Below, piece after piece: positions 56,921 through 64,000 of a stretch of 64,000 nucleotides of DNA. The position numbers were made by a program, and so were the translations under genes. Numbering within the stretch: position 1 is the first letter of the stretch; each line of letters begins with the position of its first letter. Source of the DNA: Hansschlegelia quercus (GTDB lineage: Bacteria; Pseudomonadota; Alphaproteobacteria; Rhizobiales; Methylopilaceae); NCBI RefSeq assembly GCF_004310425.1, contig NZ_SIUB01000003.1:434001-498000 (forward strand), written 5' to 3'. Under the pieces are notes generated by a model. The model was not told the origin of the DNA. It saw nothing but the letters and a program-made list of their open reading frames with translations, and made no database searches.

Positions 56921-57103
56921 ATGACGACGAAGCCGGAGCGGACTGGCCTTATTCGCAGGCTGCTGCGCGAAGACAGCGGCGCGACTGCGATCGAATACGC
57001 CATGATCGCCGTCGGCATCTCCGTCGCCGCCTCGGCTCTGATATTCTCGGCCGGCACGTCGCTCAACGTCAACTTCTACCAGAAGGTCCTGGCGGCGTTC
57101 TGA
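56921..57103 (+). CDS. orphan Flp-type type IVb pilin
   Basis: A 60-residue pilin of the Flp/Fap family used in tight adherence (Tad) pili. The prepilin cleavage and assembly segment is EDSGATAIEYAMIAVGISVAASAL (about residues 17-40): cleavage is expected before the hydrophobic stretch starting at GATAIEYA, and the Glu-Tyr pair is the family hallmark. No tad or cpa genes are near, so the assembly machine must be encoded elsewhere. The gene sits 44 bases past mutT and is convergent with a methyltransferase gene only 15 bases away. Confidence 0.92.
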   Translation: MTTKPERTGLIRRLLREDSGATAIEYAMIAVGISVAASALIFSAGTSLNVNFYQKVLAAF

Positions 57104-57118
57104 GGACTGCATGCGCCC

Positions 57119-57997
57119 CTACGACGCCGCCCCGTCTCCGCTCCTCACGCCCAGCGCGTCCGCGAGCCGCGTCGTGGCCGAGCCGGGCTTGAGCGGCTTC
57201 TGCTGGTCGGGATGCGGCGCCCAGCCTGACAGCCAGATGATCTCGAAGGTCGCCCTCACGCGGCCGTCCGCGTCGGCGAACTTCTCTCCGTAGACCTCGA
57301 TCGCCCTCACCAGCGTGGCGCGCTTCAGCGGCGTCCGGCGGCGCTCGGCCAGCATGTTGGCGGCGCCCCAGGCGCGAAGGTCGCGCATCAGGGCGAGCGG
57401 ATCGGGATAACGCACTGTCACGCGGTCGACGTCCGTCACCGGCAGCGCGAAGCCCGCCCGCTGCAGCAACCCACCGAACGCCCTGACGTCGCCAAAGGGC
57501 ACGACGCGCGGACCGGCGCCGCCTTCGATCTCAGCCTCCGCCGCGGCGAAGGACTGGCGGAGCTCCGTTAGCGTGTCGCCGCCGAGAAGCGCCGCGAGGA
57601 ACAGCCCGTCAGGCCGAAGGCTCCGCCGGATCTGCGCGAGCAGGCCCGGCAGATCGTCGACGAGATGGAGCGCGAGTGACGAGACCACGAGGTCGAGGCT
57701 TTCCGCCGCAAAGGGCAGCGCGTCGGGATCGACCAGCGCCGCCGCGCCGGCCTGACCGGCCGCGCCTGCGCGAAAGGCGGCAACTCCGTCCCGCGGGCGG
57801 AGCAGTTCGAGGATTTCAGGTCCGGACGAGGCAAGGTCGAGGGCCATTGGAAACGGGCGCAGGGTCGCGGCGAGCCGGTCGGCAAGATCCTCGGCGACGC
57901 GGCGGCGCAGGAAGTCCGGCCCCCCGCCTGCGGCCGCCGAGCGCGCGAGCCTTGCGCGCAGCGCCGCGCGGTCGATCAGCCGCGGAGCGGCGCTCAA
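57119..57997 (-). CDS. SAM-dependent methyltransferase-like protein, BioC/NDUFAF5-like
   Basis: A 292-residue protein of the class I methyltransferase type, with a degenerate SAM motif I (MALDLASSGPEILELL), motif DALPFAAESLDLVVSSLALHLVDDLPGLLAQIRRSLRPDGLFLAALLGGDTLTELR, and a C-terminal part with FEIIWLSGWAPHPDQQKPLKPGSA. The last segment marks the BioC-like/NDUFAF5 group, whose mitochondrial member hydroxylates an arginine of complex I. Function here is open. The start is a TTG at 57997, 4 bases after the cfa stop, giving the family N-terminus SAAPRLIDRAALRARL. Confidence 0.87.
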   Translation of the reverse strand: MSAAPRLIDRAALRARLARSAAAGGGPDFLRRRVAEDLADRLAATLRPFPMALDLASSGPEILELLRPRDGVAAFRAGAAGQAGAAALVDPDALPFAAESLDLVVSSLALHLVDDLPGLLAQIRRSLRPDGLFLAALLGGDTLTELRQSFAAAEAEIEGGAGPRVVPFGDVRAFGGLLQRAGFALPVTDVDRVTVRYPDPLALMRDLRAWGAANMLAERRRTPLKRATLVRAIEVYGEKFADADGRVRATFEIIWLSGWAPHPDQQKPLKPGSATTRLADALGVRSGDGAAS

Positions 57998-58001
57998 GGC
58001 C

Positions 58002-59234
58002 TTACGCCGCCCACTCGCGCTCGCCGGCCTCGAACCGCGTCTCCGTCTGACCCATGTAATCGCGGGCGAGCGGGAGCGCGTGGACGTCCTTGGTGAGCTG
58101 GATCTGGAAGACGACGTGCTTGCCGTAGCGGAACGAGAACTCGCTGATCAGCAGATAGAACTCCCACATCCGGCAGAACCGTTCGCCGAGCAGCGCGGCC
58201 GCCTTGTCGCGGTTCGCGGCGAAACGGCCGCCCCAGGCGAGGCAGGTCTCGGCGTAATGCATGCGCCAGATCTCGATGTCGGTGATCCAGAGCTTCGCGC
58301 CCTCGATCGCGGTCGTCGCCTCGGAAAGCGCAGGCGAGTAGCCGCCCGGAAAAATGTATTTTTGGACCCAGGCGCCGGTGGAGCCCGGTCCGCCCTTGCG
58401 GCCAATCGTGTGCAGCAGCGCGACGCCGTCCTCGGTCAACAGGCTCTTCACGGTCTCGAAGAAGGCCGGATAGTTCTTCACGCCGACATGCTCGAACATG
58501 CCGACAGAGACGATGCGATCGAACTTGCCTTGAACCTCGCGATAATCGCGAAGCTCGAAGCGCACCCGATTAGACAGGCCGCGTTCGGCCGCCCGCTCGG
58601 TCGCAAGCTGATGCTGTTCGGTGGAAAGCGTGACGCCGAGCACCTCCACGTCGCAGGCTTCCGCGAGATAGATCGCCATCGAGCCCCAGCCCGAGCCGAT
58701 GTCCAGCACGCGCTGGCCAGGCTTCAGGTCGAGCTTCGCCGCGATGTGGCGGAGCTTGTTGACCTGCGCCTGTTCGAGCGTGTCGTTCGGAGAGCGATAG
58801 TAGCCGCAGGAATAGTTCAGGCCCTCGTCGAGGAAGAGCCGGTACATCTCGTTCGACAGGTCGTAATGCGCCTCCACGTTCTCCTTCGAGCGCTTGGCGT
58901 CGTTCTTCGGAGCGAAGCGCTTGAAGCGCTTGGTCCAGGCGCGCAGCGTCTTCTGGATCGGCTGGGCGCGAAGGCTGGTGCGGTTGAGGCCGTAGATGGT
59001 GAGCAGGTCGCGCAAGCTGCCCTGTTCGATGGTGAGGCGGCCGTCCATGTAAGCCTCGCCCGTGTAGAGCTCGGGCTTCAGCAGCAGCTGCCGGTGCAGT
59101 TTGCTGTCGTGTAGCCGGATTGTGACCGTCGGGCCTGGCGCGCCGGAAAGCGTGTGCGAGCGCCCCTTGGCGTCGATGATCGTGAGCGATCCGATGCGGA
59201 CGAAATCGCCGAGGATCGTTTTCAGCGCGGACAT
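58002..59234 (-). CDS. cfa: cyclopropane-fatty-acyl-phospholipid synthase family methyltransferase
   Basis: Adds a methylene group from SAM to double bonds of membrane lipids. The 410-residue protein has the N-terminal lipid-binding part (SHTLSGAPGPTVTIRLHDSKLHRQLLLKPELYTGEAYMDGRLTIE), then AHYDLSNEMYRLFLDEGLNYSCGYY near residue 122, SAM motif VLDIGSGWGSMAIYLAE near residue 175 and VGMFEHVGVKNYPAFFETV. A good ribosome binding site (AGGGAG) precedes the ATG. It is followed directly by the BioC-like gene, so they are one operon. Confidence 0.95.
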   Translation of the reverse strand: MSALKTILGDFVRIGSLTIIDAKGRSHTLSGAPGPTVTIRLHDSKLHRQLLLKPELYTGEAYMDGRLTIEQGSLRDLLTIYGLNRTSLRAQPIQKTLRAWTKRFKRFAPKNDAKRSKENVEAHYDLSNEMYRLFLDEGLNYSCGYYRSPNDTLEQAQVNKLRHIAAKLDLKPGQRVLDIGSGWGSMAIYLAEACDVEVLGVTLSTEQHQLATERAAERGLSNRVRFELRDYREVQGKFDRIVSVGMFEHVGVKNYPAFFETVKSLLTEDGVALLHTIGRKGGPGSTGAWVQKYIFPGGYSPALSEATTAIEGAKLWITDIEIWRMHYAETCLAWGGRFAANRDKAAALLGERFCRMWEFYLLISEFSFRYGKHVVFQIQLTKDVHALPLARDYMGQTETRFEAGEREWAA

Positions 59235-59292
59235 TGACGGCTCCCTGCGACCAAGCGGACACTCCGTTTAGTCCAGAGCGAGCCCGGTTGCG

Positions 59293-60060
59293 ATGGCCTT
59301 CGCGAGCCCCGTCATTGCGAGCGCATCCCGTGCCTTTGGCGTCGCTGCAAGGGTCGTGCTCGACTTCGCCCTGCCGCCGCAATGCCTTGCTTGTTCAAAG
59401 CCCGTCATCGATTCCGGCGGTCTGTGCGCGGGCTGCTGGAGCGTGTTGCAGCCGATCGAGCGGCCTTATTGCGAGCGGCTCGGCACGCCGTTCCCCGCCG
59501 ATTACGGACCGGGCCTGCTGTCGCCCGCGGCGATCGCGAACCCGCCGGCCTATGATCGGGCGCGGGCGGTCGCGCGCTTCGACGGCTCGGCGCGGGAGCT
59601 CGTCCACCGGCTCAAATACGCGGACGGAGTTCATCTCGCCCGGCCGCTGGGCGGCATGATGGCGCGGGCAGGCGCGGAACTTCTCGGTCCCGGGGCGGTG
59701 ATCCTGCCGGTCCCGCTCCATCGCGGACGGCTGTGGAGCCGGCGTTTCAACCAGGCGGCGCTGCTCGCCCGCGAGGCGACGCGGCTTTCGGGCGCGGAGC
59801 TCCGCACCGACCTGTTGCTCAGGGTCAAGCCGACGCGGCCGCAGGTCGGCCTCACCGCGGCCGAGCGCGCCGCGAACCTCGCCGGCGCCTTCCGGCTCGC
59901 CGACGGCGCGGCCGCGGCCCTGAAAAGCAGGCGGGTCGTGATCGTCGACGACGTGCTGACGACGGGGGCAACCGTCGATCGCCTGTCCCGGCTGGTGCGC
60001 CGGGCGGGCGCAGAATCGGTCGATGTGCTGGTCTTCGCCCTTGTTGTGAAGGACGGGTGA
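59293..60060 (+). CDS. comF: ComF family phosphoribosyltransferase-like protein
   Basis: A 255-residue protein with an N-terminal zinc-finger-like segment (LPPQCLACSKPVIDSGGLCAGCWSVLQ and YCERLG) and a C-terminal phosphoribosyltransferase domain with the PRPP loop VVIVDDVLTTGATVDRLSRLV near residue 215. ComF in other bacteria is needed for DNA uptake and transformation, with a role in nucleotide handling or single-stranded DNA use. It is divergent from cfa and 43 bases ahead of grxC. Confidence 0.94.
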   Translation: MAFASPVIASASRAFGVAARVVLDFALPPQCLACSKPVIDSGGLCAGCWSVLQPIERPYCERLGTPFPADYGPGLLSPAAIANPPAYDRARAVARFDGSARELVHRLKYADGVHLARPLGGMMARAGAELLGPGAVILPVPLHRGRLWSRRFNQAALLAREATRLSGAELRTDLLLRVKPTRPQVGLTAAERAANLAGAFRLADGAAAALKSRRVVIVDDVLTTGATVDRLSRLVRRAGAESVDVLVFALVVKDG

Positions 60061-60103
60061 ACCTCTATATCGTCCCGGAATATCTCGAACCGGCGAGGCT
60101 GAC

Positions 60104-60361
60104 ATGCCTTCAGTGACGATCTACTCGCGCCAGTCCTGCCCCTATTGCCACATGGCGAAGGACCTTCTGAGGAAGAAGGGCGTCGCGTTCGACGAGGTCG
60201 ACATTGAGCGCGAGCCTCAGCGACGCGCCGAGATGATCGATCGCGCCGGCGGGCGCACGACCGTGCCGCAGATCTTCATCGACGGACGCCATGTCGGCGG
60301 CTGCGACGATCTCTACGCGCTCGACCGCGCAAGCGGCCTCGATCCGCTGCTGGCGGCCTGA
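60104..60361 (+). CDS. grxC: glutaredoxin 3
   Basis: An 85-residue dithiol glutaredoxin. The active-site CPYC is at residues 12-15, the cis-Pro loop TVPQIFIDGRHVGGCDDLYAL follows, with the GG motif that binds glutathione. It reduces disulfides with GSH as donor. The TGA stop shares one base with the next gene's ATG (TGATG at 60359-60363), so the two are translationally coupled. Confidence 0.96.
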   Translation: MPSVTIYSRQSCPYCHMAKDLLRKKGVAFDEVDIEREPQRRAEMIDRAGGRTTVPQIFIDGRHVGGCDDLYALDRASGLDPLLAA

Positions 60362-61236
60362 TGGCGGAATCCGGCCGAAGCTTCGTCGCCGCCTGCGTGC
60401 AGATGCGGTCCGGCAAGACGGTGGCGAAGAACGTCGACGATGCGGCGCGGATGGTGCGCGAGGCTGCCGAACAAGGCGCGCATTACGTCCAGACGCCGGA
60501 GATGACCAACATCCTCGTGCGCTCACGGGCCGAGCTGTTCGCCGCCATTATGCCCGAAGAAGTCTCTCCCGAAGTCGCGGCCTTCCAGGAGCTCGCGCGA
60601 GCCACGGGCGTCTGGCTCCATGTCGGCTCGGTGGCGGTGAAGCTTGAAGGCGAGCGCGCGGCGAACCGGGCGCTCGTCATCGACCCCGACGGCGATATCA
60701 TCTCTCGATACGACAAGATCCACATGTTCGACGTCGATTTGCCGGACGGCGAGAGCTGGCGCGAATCCGAGACCTACCGACCGGGAGAGCAGGCGGTGTC
60801 GACGCTGCTGCCTTGGGGGCGACTCGGCCTGACGATCTGCTACGATTTGCGCTTCCCGCTGCTGCACCGGGCGCTCGCCGAACACGGCTCGGAGGTGCTC
60901 GCCTCGCCGGCGGCCTTCACCCAGCAAACGGGCGCCGCGCACTGGCATGTGCTGCTGCGCGCCCGCGCGATTGAGACCGGCTCCTTCGTCGTCGCCGCGG
61001 CCCAGGGCGGCAAACATGAGGACGGCCGGGAGACGTACGGCCACAGCCTGATCATCGACCCCTGGGGCAAGGTTCTGGCCGAAGGCGGCGAGGAGCCCGG
61101 CGTTATCCTCGCCGAGATCGACCTCGACAAATCACCGCAGACCCGCAAGCGCATCCCATCGCTCGAGAACGGCCGCCGCTTCGGCGTCGCGCCGGAGTCG
61201 AGTGAGCCGACCGCAATCCGCGACGCGGCGAGCTGA
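60361..61236 (+). CDS. Nit1-like carbon-nitrogen hydrolase (probable deaminated glutathione amidase)
   Basis: A 291-residue nitrilase-superfamily amidase. The catalytic triad is Glu in VQTPEMTN, Lys in RYDKIHMFDVDLPDGESWRESETY, and Cys in RLGLTICYDLRFPLLHRAL. The last two segments are like those of Nit1/YbeM, which repairs deaminated glutathione; I infer the same job here because the gene is coupled to glutaredoxin 3. It could also be a broader amidase. It is 8 bases ahead of the DUF1178 gene. Confidence 0.92.
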   Translation: MAESGRSFVAACVQMRSGKTVAKNVDDAARMVREAAEQGAHYVQTPEMTNILVRSRAELFAAIMPEEVSPEVAAFQELARATGVWLHVGSVAVKLEGERAANRALVIDPDGDIISRYDKIHMFDVDLPDGESWRESETYRPGEQAVSTLLPWGRLGLTICYDLRFPLLHRALAEHGSEVLASPAAFTQQTGAAHWHVLLRARAIETGSFVVAAAQGGKHEDGRETYGHSLIIDPWGKVLAEGGEEPGVILAEIDLDKSPQTRKRIPSLENGRRFGVAPESSEPTAIRDAAS

Positions 61237-61244
61237 ACCGTCCA

Positions 61245-61679
61245 ATGATCCGCTACGATCTCGCCTGCGACGCCGGGCACTCCTTCGACGCGTGGTTCCG
61301 CTCGTCGTCCGACTACGATTCGCAGGCCGGGCGAGGGCTGCTGTCCTGCCCCGTCTGCGGTTCGGAGTCGGTCGCCAAGGCGCTGATGGCCCCCGCCGTC
61401 GCCACACGCGAGCGCAAGGAGGTCGCGGCCCCGACGTCCGAAGTCGCGCTTGGAAGCGATCTGCGGCTCCGCGAGATGCTGCGGGAGATCAAGCGGCATG
61501 TGACCGCGACCTCCGAGGATGTCGGCGAGCGTTTTCCGGAAGTCGCCCGCCAGATGCACGCCGAGGAGGTCGAGCAACGCGCCATCCGCGGCCGCGCGAC
61601 GGCCGACGAGGCCAAGGCGCTGATCGAGGAAGGCATCGCCGTTCAGCCGCTGCCGATTTTTCCGGACGACGCGAACTGA
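61245..61679 (+). CDS. DUF1178 protein
   Basis: A 144-residue cytosolic protein of DUF1178. The N-terminus MIRYDLACDAGHSFDAWFRSSSDYDSQ and the CPVCGS motif (residues about 35-40) suggest a small zinc-ribbon part: only two Cys form the CxxC, with C9 possibly adding a third ligand. The function is unknown. Its place after the Nit1-like gene is conserved in alphaproteobacteria. It is convergent with ubiG, 19 bases away. Confidence 0.92.
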   Translation: MIRYDLACDAGHSFDAWFRSSSDYDSQAGRGLLSCPVCGSESVAKALMAPAVATRERKEVAAPTSEVALGSDLRLREMLREIKRHVTATSEDVGERFPEVARQMHAEEVEQRAIRGRATADEAKALIEEGIAVQPLPIFPDDAN

Positions 61680-61698
61680 AGGGCGGCGCGCAGACCCG

Positions 61699-62445
61699 CT
61701 AATCCGCCTTCGCCGCCGCCAGCGTGTAATTCACCAGCGTATCGCCGCTCTCGCGCCACGCATTCCGCAGCGGGTCGAACTTGATCCCGCGCATATCCGT
61801 CGGCTCCAGCCCGGCGGCCTCGCACGCGGCCCGCAGCTCTTCCGGCCGCACGAATTTGTCGTAGGAATGCGTGCCCTTCGGCAGCCAGCGCAGCACATAT
61901 TCCGCGCCGACGATGACGAGCGCGTGCGCGGCGAGAGTGCGGTTGATGGTCGAGAGCAGCAGCAACCCGCCGGGCTTCACGAGGCCGGACAGGGTCCGGA
62001 CGAAGCCCGGCACGTCGTTCACGTGCTCGACGACCTCCGAGGCGACGACGACGTCGTAAACCTCGCCGGCCTCCAGCAGCGCCTCCGCTGTCGTGGCGCG
62101 ATAGTCGATCGAGAGCGCCTGGTCGTCCGCATGCGCGGCGGCGACCGCGATCAGCTCCGGCGCGGGGTCGGCGCCCGAGACCGTCGCGCCGAGGCGGGCG
62201 AGGGGTTCGGCCAGCACGCCGGCGCCGCAGCCGACGTCGAGCAGCGTCAGCCCGTCGAGCGGGCGCATCGCCTGGGCGTCCCGGCCGAATCGGGCCGTGA
62301 TCGCGTCGCGGAAGATGCCGACGCGGGCCGGGTTGAAGCGATGCAGCGGCTTCATCGGGCCGCCGAGGTCCCACCACCGCGATGCCAGCGCGTCGAACCG
62401 GGCGACTTCGTCCGCGTCGAGGCTCACCCCTCCCGCCTGACGCAT
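61699..62445 (-). CDS. ubiG: bifunctional ubiquinone biosynthesis O-methyltransferase
   Basis: Methylates two intermediates of ubiquinone synthesis with SAM. The 248-residue protein has the UbiG N-terminus VSLDADEVARFDALASRWWDLGGPMKPLHRFNPARVG, motif I LLDVGCGAGVLAEPLARLGA near residue 68, and VVASEVVEHVNDVPGFVRTL. The ATG at 62445 has AAGGAG 8-10 bases upstream; the very long upstream frame (to 63087) lies opposite lysC and is not coding. It is divergent from lysC. Confidence 0.95.
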   Translation of the reverse strand: MRQAGGVSLDADEVARFDALASRWWDLGGPMKPLHRFNPARVGIFRDAITARFGRDAQAMRPLDGLTLLDVGCGAGVLAEPLARLGATVSGADPAPELIAVAAAHADDQALSIDYRATTAEALLEAGEVYDVVVASEVVEHVNDVPGFVRTLSGLVKPGGLLLLSTINRTLAAHALVIVGAEYVLRWLPKGTHSYDKFVRPEELRAACEAAGLEPTDMRGIKFDPLRNAWRESGDTLVNYTLAAAKAD

Positions 62446-62575
62446 GTTCCATCTCCTTGGCCCAAAATGCTGCGGACTGCGTTGTGTCGCGGCCGACCGC
62501 CAAGCTATATAGCCGCGTTTTCGGCCGGCGGACCTTTCACGCGGCCAGCCAGACTCGAAAGCCGCGCGTAATTCC

Positions 62576-63829
62576 ATGTCCCGCATCGTCATGAAGTTTG
62601 GCGGCACCTCCGTCGCGACCGTCGAACGCATCCGCAACGTGGCGGCCCATGTGAAGCGCGAGATCGACGCCGGACATGAGGTCGCGGTCGTCGTCTCGGC
62701 GATGGCGGGGACGACCAACCAGCTGGTCGACTGGGTGCGCGAGGCCTCGCCGATCCACGACGCGCGCGAATATGACGCCATCGTCGCCTCCGGCGAGCAG
62801 GTGACGTCCGGGCTGCTCGCGATCGTGCTCCAGAGCATGGGCGTCACCGCCCGTTCGTTCCAGGGCTGGCAGATCCCGCTCCGCACCGACGCTGCGCACG
62901 GCTCGGCGCGAATCGCTTCGATCGATGGCGAGACGCTGATCTCGCGGATGAGCGATGGGCAGGTCGCGGTGATCGCAGGCTTCCAGGGCATCGGCCCGGA
63001 CAACCGCATCGCGACGCTCGGGCGCGGCGGATCGGACACCTCGGCCGTCGCGGTCGCCGCAGCGATCAACGCCGACCGTTGCGACATCTATACGGACGTC
63101 GACGGCGTCTACACGACCGACCCGCGCATCGTGCCGCAGGCGCGGCGCCTCGACAGGATCGCCTTCGAGGAGATGCTGGAGATGGCCTCGCTCGGGGCCA
63201 AGGTTCTTCAGGTGCGCTCGGTCGAGATGGCCATGGTGCACAAGGTGCGCGTCTTCGTGCGGTCGAGCTTCGACGCAGCCGACGCCATACAGTCGGGTCC
63301 CGGCGGTCTGCCGCCCGGCACTCTCATCTGCGACGAGGACGAGATCGTGGAACAGCAGGTCGTCACCGGCATCGCCTATTCGAAGGACGAGGCTCAGATC
63401 ACCCTCCGGCGCGTTCAGGACCGTCCGGGCGTTGCCGCCGGCGTCTTCGGCCCGCTGGCGGAGGCCTCGATCAACGTCGACATGATCGTCCAGAACATTT
63501 CGGAGGACGGCAAGACGACGGACATCACCTTCACGCTGCCGACCGCCGATCAGCCGCGGGCGCTCGACATTCTCAACGCCAAGAAGGCGGAGATCGGCTT
63601 CGCGACCCTCAACACCGAAGCCGACGCCTGCAAGGTGTCGGTCATCGGCATGGGAATGCGCAGCCATGCCGGCGTTGCGGCCCAGGCTTTCGAGGCGCTT
63701 GCCAAGCGCGGCGTGAACATCCGCGCCATCACCACGTCGGAGATCAAGATCTCGGTCCTGATCGACTCCGCCTATGCCGAGCTTGCCGTGCGAACGCTGC
63801 ATTCGCTATACGGGCTCGACAAGGGCTGA
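62576..63829 (+). CDS. lysC: aspartate kinase
   Basis: Phosphorylates aspartate for lysine, threonine and methionine synthesis. The 417-residue protein has the kinase start VMKFGGTSVATVERIRNVAAHV, GRGGSDTSAVAVAAAINADRCDIYTDVDGVYTTDPRIVP near residue 146, and two C-terminal ACT domains (DRPGVAAGVFGPLAEASINVDMI and KVSVIGMGMRSHAGVAAQAFEALAKRGVNIRAITTSEIKI) for feedback control. Length fits the monofunctional kinase. It is followed by ptsP after 66 bases. Confidence 0.97.
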   Translation: MSRIVMKFGGTSVATVERIRNVAAHVKREIDAGHEVAVVVSAMAGTTNQLVDWVREASPIHDAREYDAIVASGEQVTSGLLAIVLQSMGVTARSFQGWQIPLRTDAAHGSARIASIDGETLISRMSDGQVAVIAGFQGIGPDNRIATLGRGGSDTSAVAVAAAINADRCDIYTDVDGVYTTDPRIVPQARRLDRIAFEEMLEMASLGAKVLQVRSVEMAMVHKVRVFVRSSFDAADAIQSGPGGLPPGTLICDEDEIVEQQVVTGIAYSKDEAQITLRRVQDRPGVAAGVFGPLAEASINVDMIVQNISEDGKTTDITFTLPTADQPRALDILNAKKAEIGFATLNTEADACKVSVIGMGMRSHAGVAAQAFEALAKRGVNIRAITTSEIKISVLIDSAYAELAVRTLHSLYGLDKG

Positions 63830-63895
63830 CGCGACGCCCCTGTCGGGCTGAATCACAGCGACAAGCGAGGGTATTCCTCGCCCGGAGAGCGGAAG

Positions 63896-64000
63896 ATGCG
63901 AGGCGCGTATGGCGGCCCGCGCGTGCTTTTGCGCCGGCTGCGCGAAGTCATGGCGGAGCCGGTCACCGCTCAGGAGCGTCTCGACCGCATCGTCGTGCTG
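63896..64000 (+). CDS. ptsP: phosphoenolpyruvate-protein phosphotransferase PtsP (N-terminal part)
   Basis: The window ends after 35 codons. The visible part MRGAYGGPRVLLRRLREVMAEPVTAQERLDRIVVL is the standard N-terminus of alphaproteobacterial PtsP (enzyme I-Ntr), before the GAF domain. PtsP starts the nitrogen phosphotransferase relay by taking phosphate from PEP. The ATG at 63896 has GGAAG upstream. The position directly behind lysC is conserved in Rhizobiales. Confidence 0.9.
   Translation, partial: MRGAYGGPRVLLRRLREVMAEPVTAQERLDRIVVL

Overview
The window is GC-rich chromosomal DNA from an alphaproteobacterium of the order Hyphomicrobiales (Rhizobiales), most likely a serine-cycle methylotroph of the Methylopila/Hansschlegelia/Methylobacterium kind. 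The order is supported by several local gene orders that I know from that group: cysG-DUF2849-cysI-cysH-DUF934, Suv3-like helicase/S4 protein/fdxA/carD/rpoH, xerD next to aroK-aroB, and lysC followed by ptsP. Methylotrophy is inferred from a complete eight-gene serine-cycle block. The genus is a guess.

Layout. 1-5040: two small unknown proteins, methylmalonate-semialdehyde dehydrogenase (mmsA), a DUF1810 protein, an APC-family amino acid permease and a 90-residue unknown. 5132-15651 (all minus): the serine cycle in the order sgaA-hprA-mtdA-fchA-mtkA-mtkB-ppc-mcl, as in Methylobacterium extorquens. It fixes methylene-H4F carbon and CO2 through glyoxylate, hydroxypyruvate, PEP, malate and malyl-CoA. 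Its three long internal gaps each hold a palindromic repeat, and a short AT-rich inverted repeat precedes mtkA, so the block may be two or more transcription units. 15986-24562: a VUT/YhhQ-like queuosine-precursor transporter with rpmB, a DUF3108 protein, a 1166-residue SUV3-like RNA helicase, an S4 protein, a seven-iron ferredoxin, CarD and an RpoH2-type sigma factor. 24681-33070 (minus): a membrane protein, purA, a divergent CDF transporter, an Arg/Glu repeat protein, a second rpoH, an M19 dipeptidase, a universal stress protein and trpS.

33184-39408: an adenosine/PfkB kinase, an Nfu iron-sulfur scaffold, and a convergent RND efflux pump with its adaptor. 39677-44725: the assimilatory sulfate reduction operon, with an APS-type Fe-S reductase. 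44731-50538: aroB-aroK, a small membrane protein with xerD, accA, and a lipoprotein L,D-transpeptidase. 51042-64000: secA, a parvulin isomerase, argJ, a MutT-like protein, an orphan Flp pilin, two methyltransferase genes (one is cfa), comF, grxC, a Nit-type amidase, DUF1178, ubiG, lysC and the start of ptsP.

No rRNA, tRNA, CRISPR array, phage or transposase gene was found. Almost everything belongs to recognised families. The most worthwhile leads are regulatory or structural: paired 17-bp inverted repeats upstream of sgaA, the promoter-like inverted repeat upstream of mtkA, repeated palindromic elements inside the serine-cycle block, a two-hairpin leader with a U-tract in front of purA, and the acidic/RG-rich tail of the SUV3-like helicase. 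Many long ORFs opposite real genes are antisense shadows expected in GC-rich DNA.
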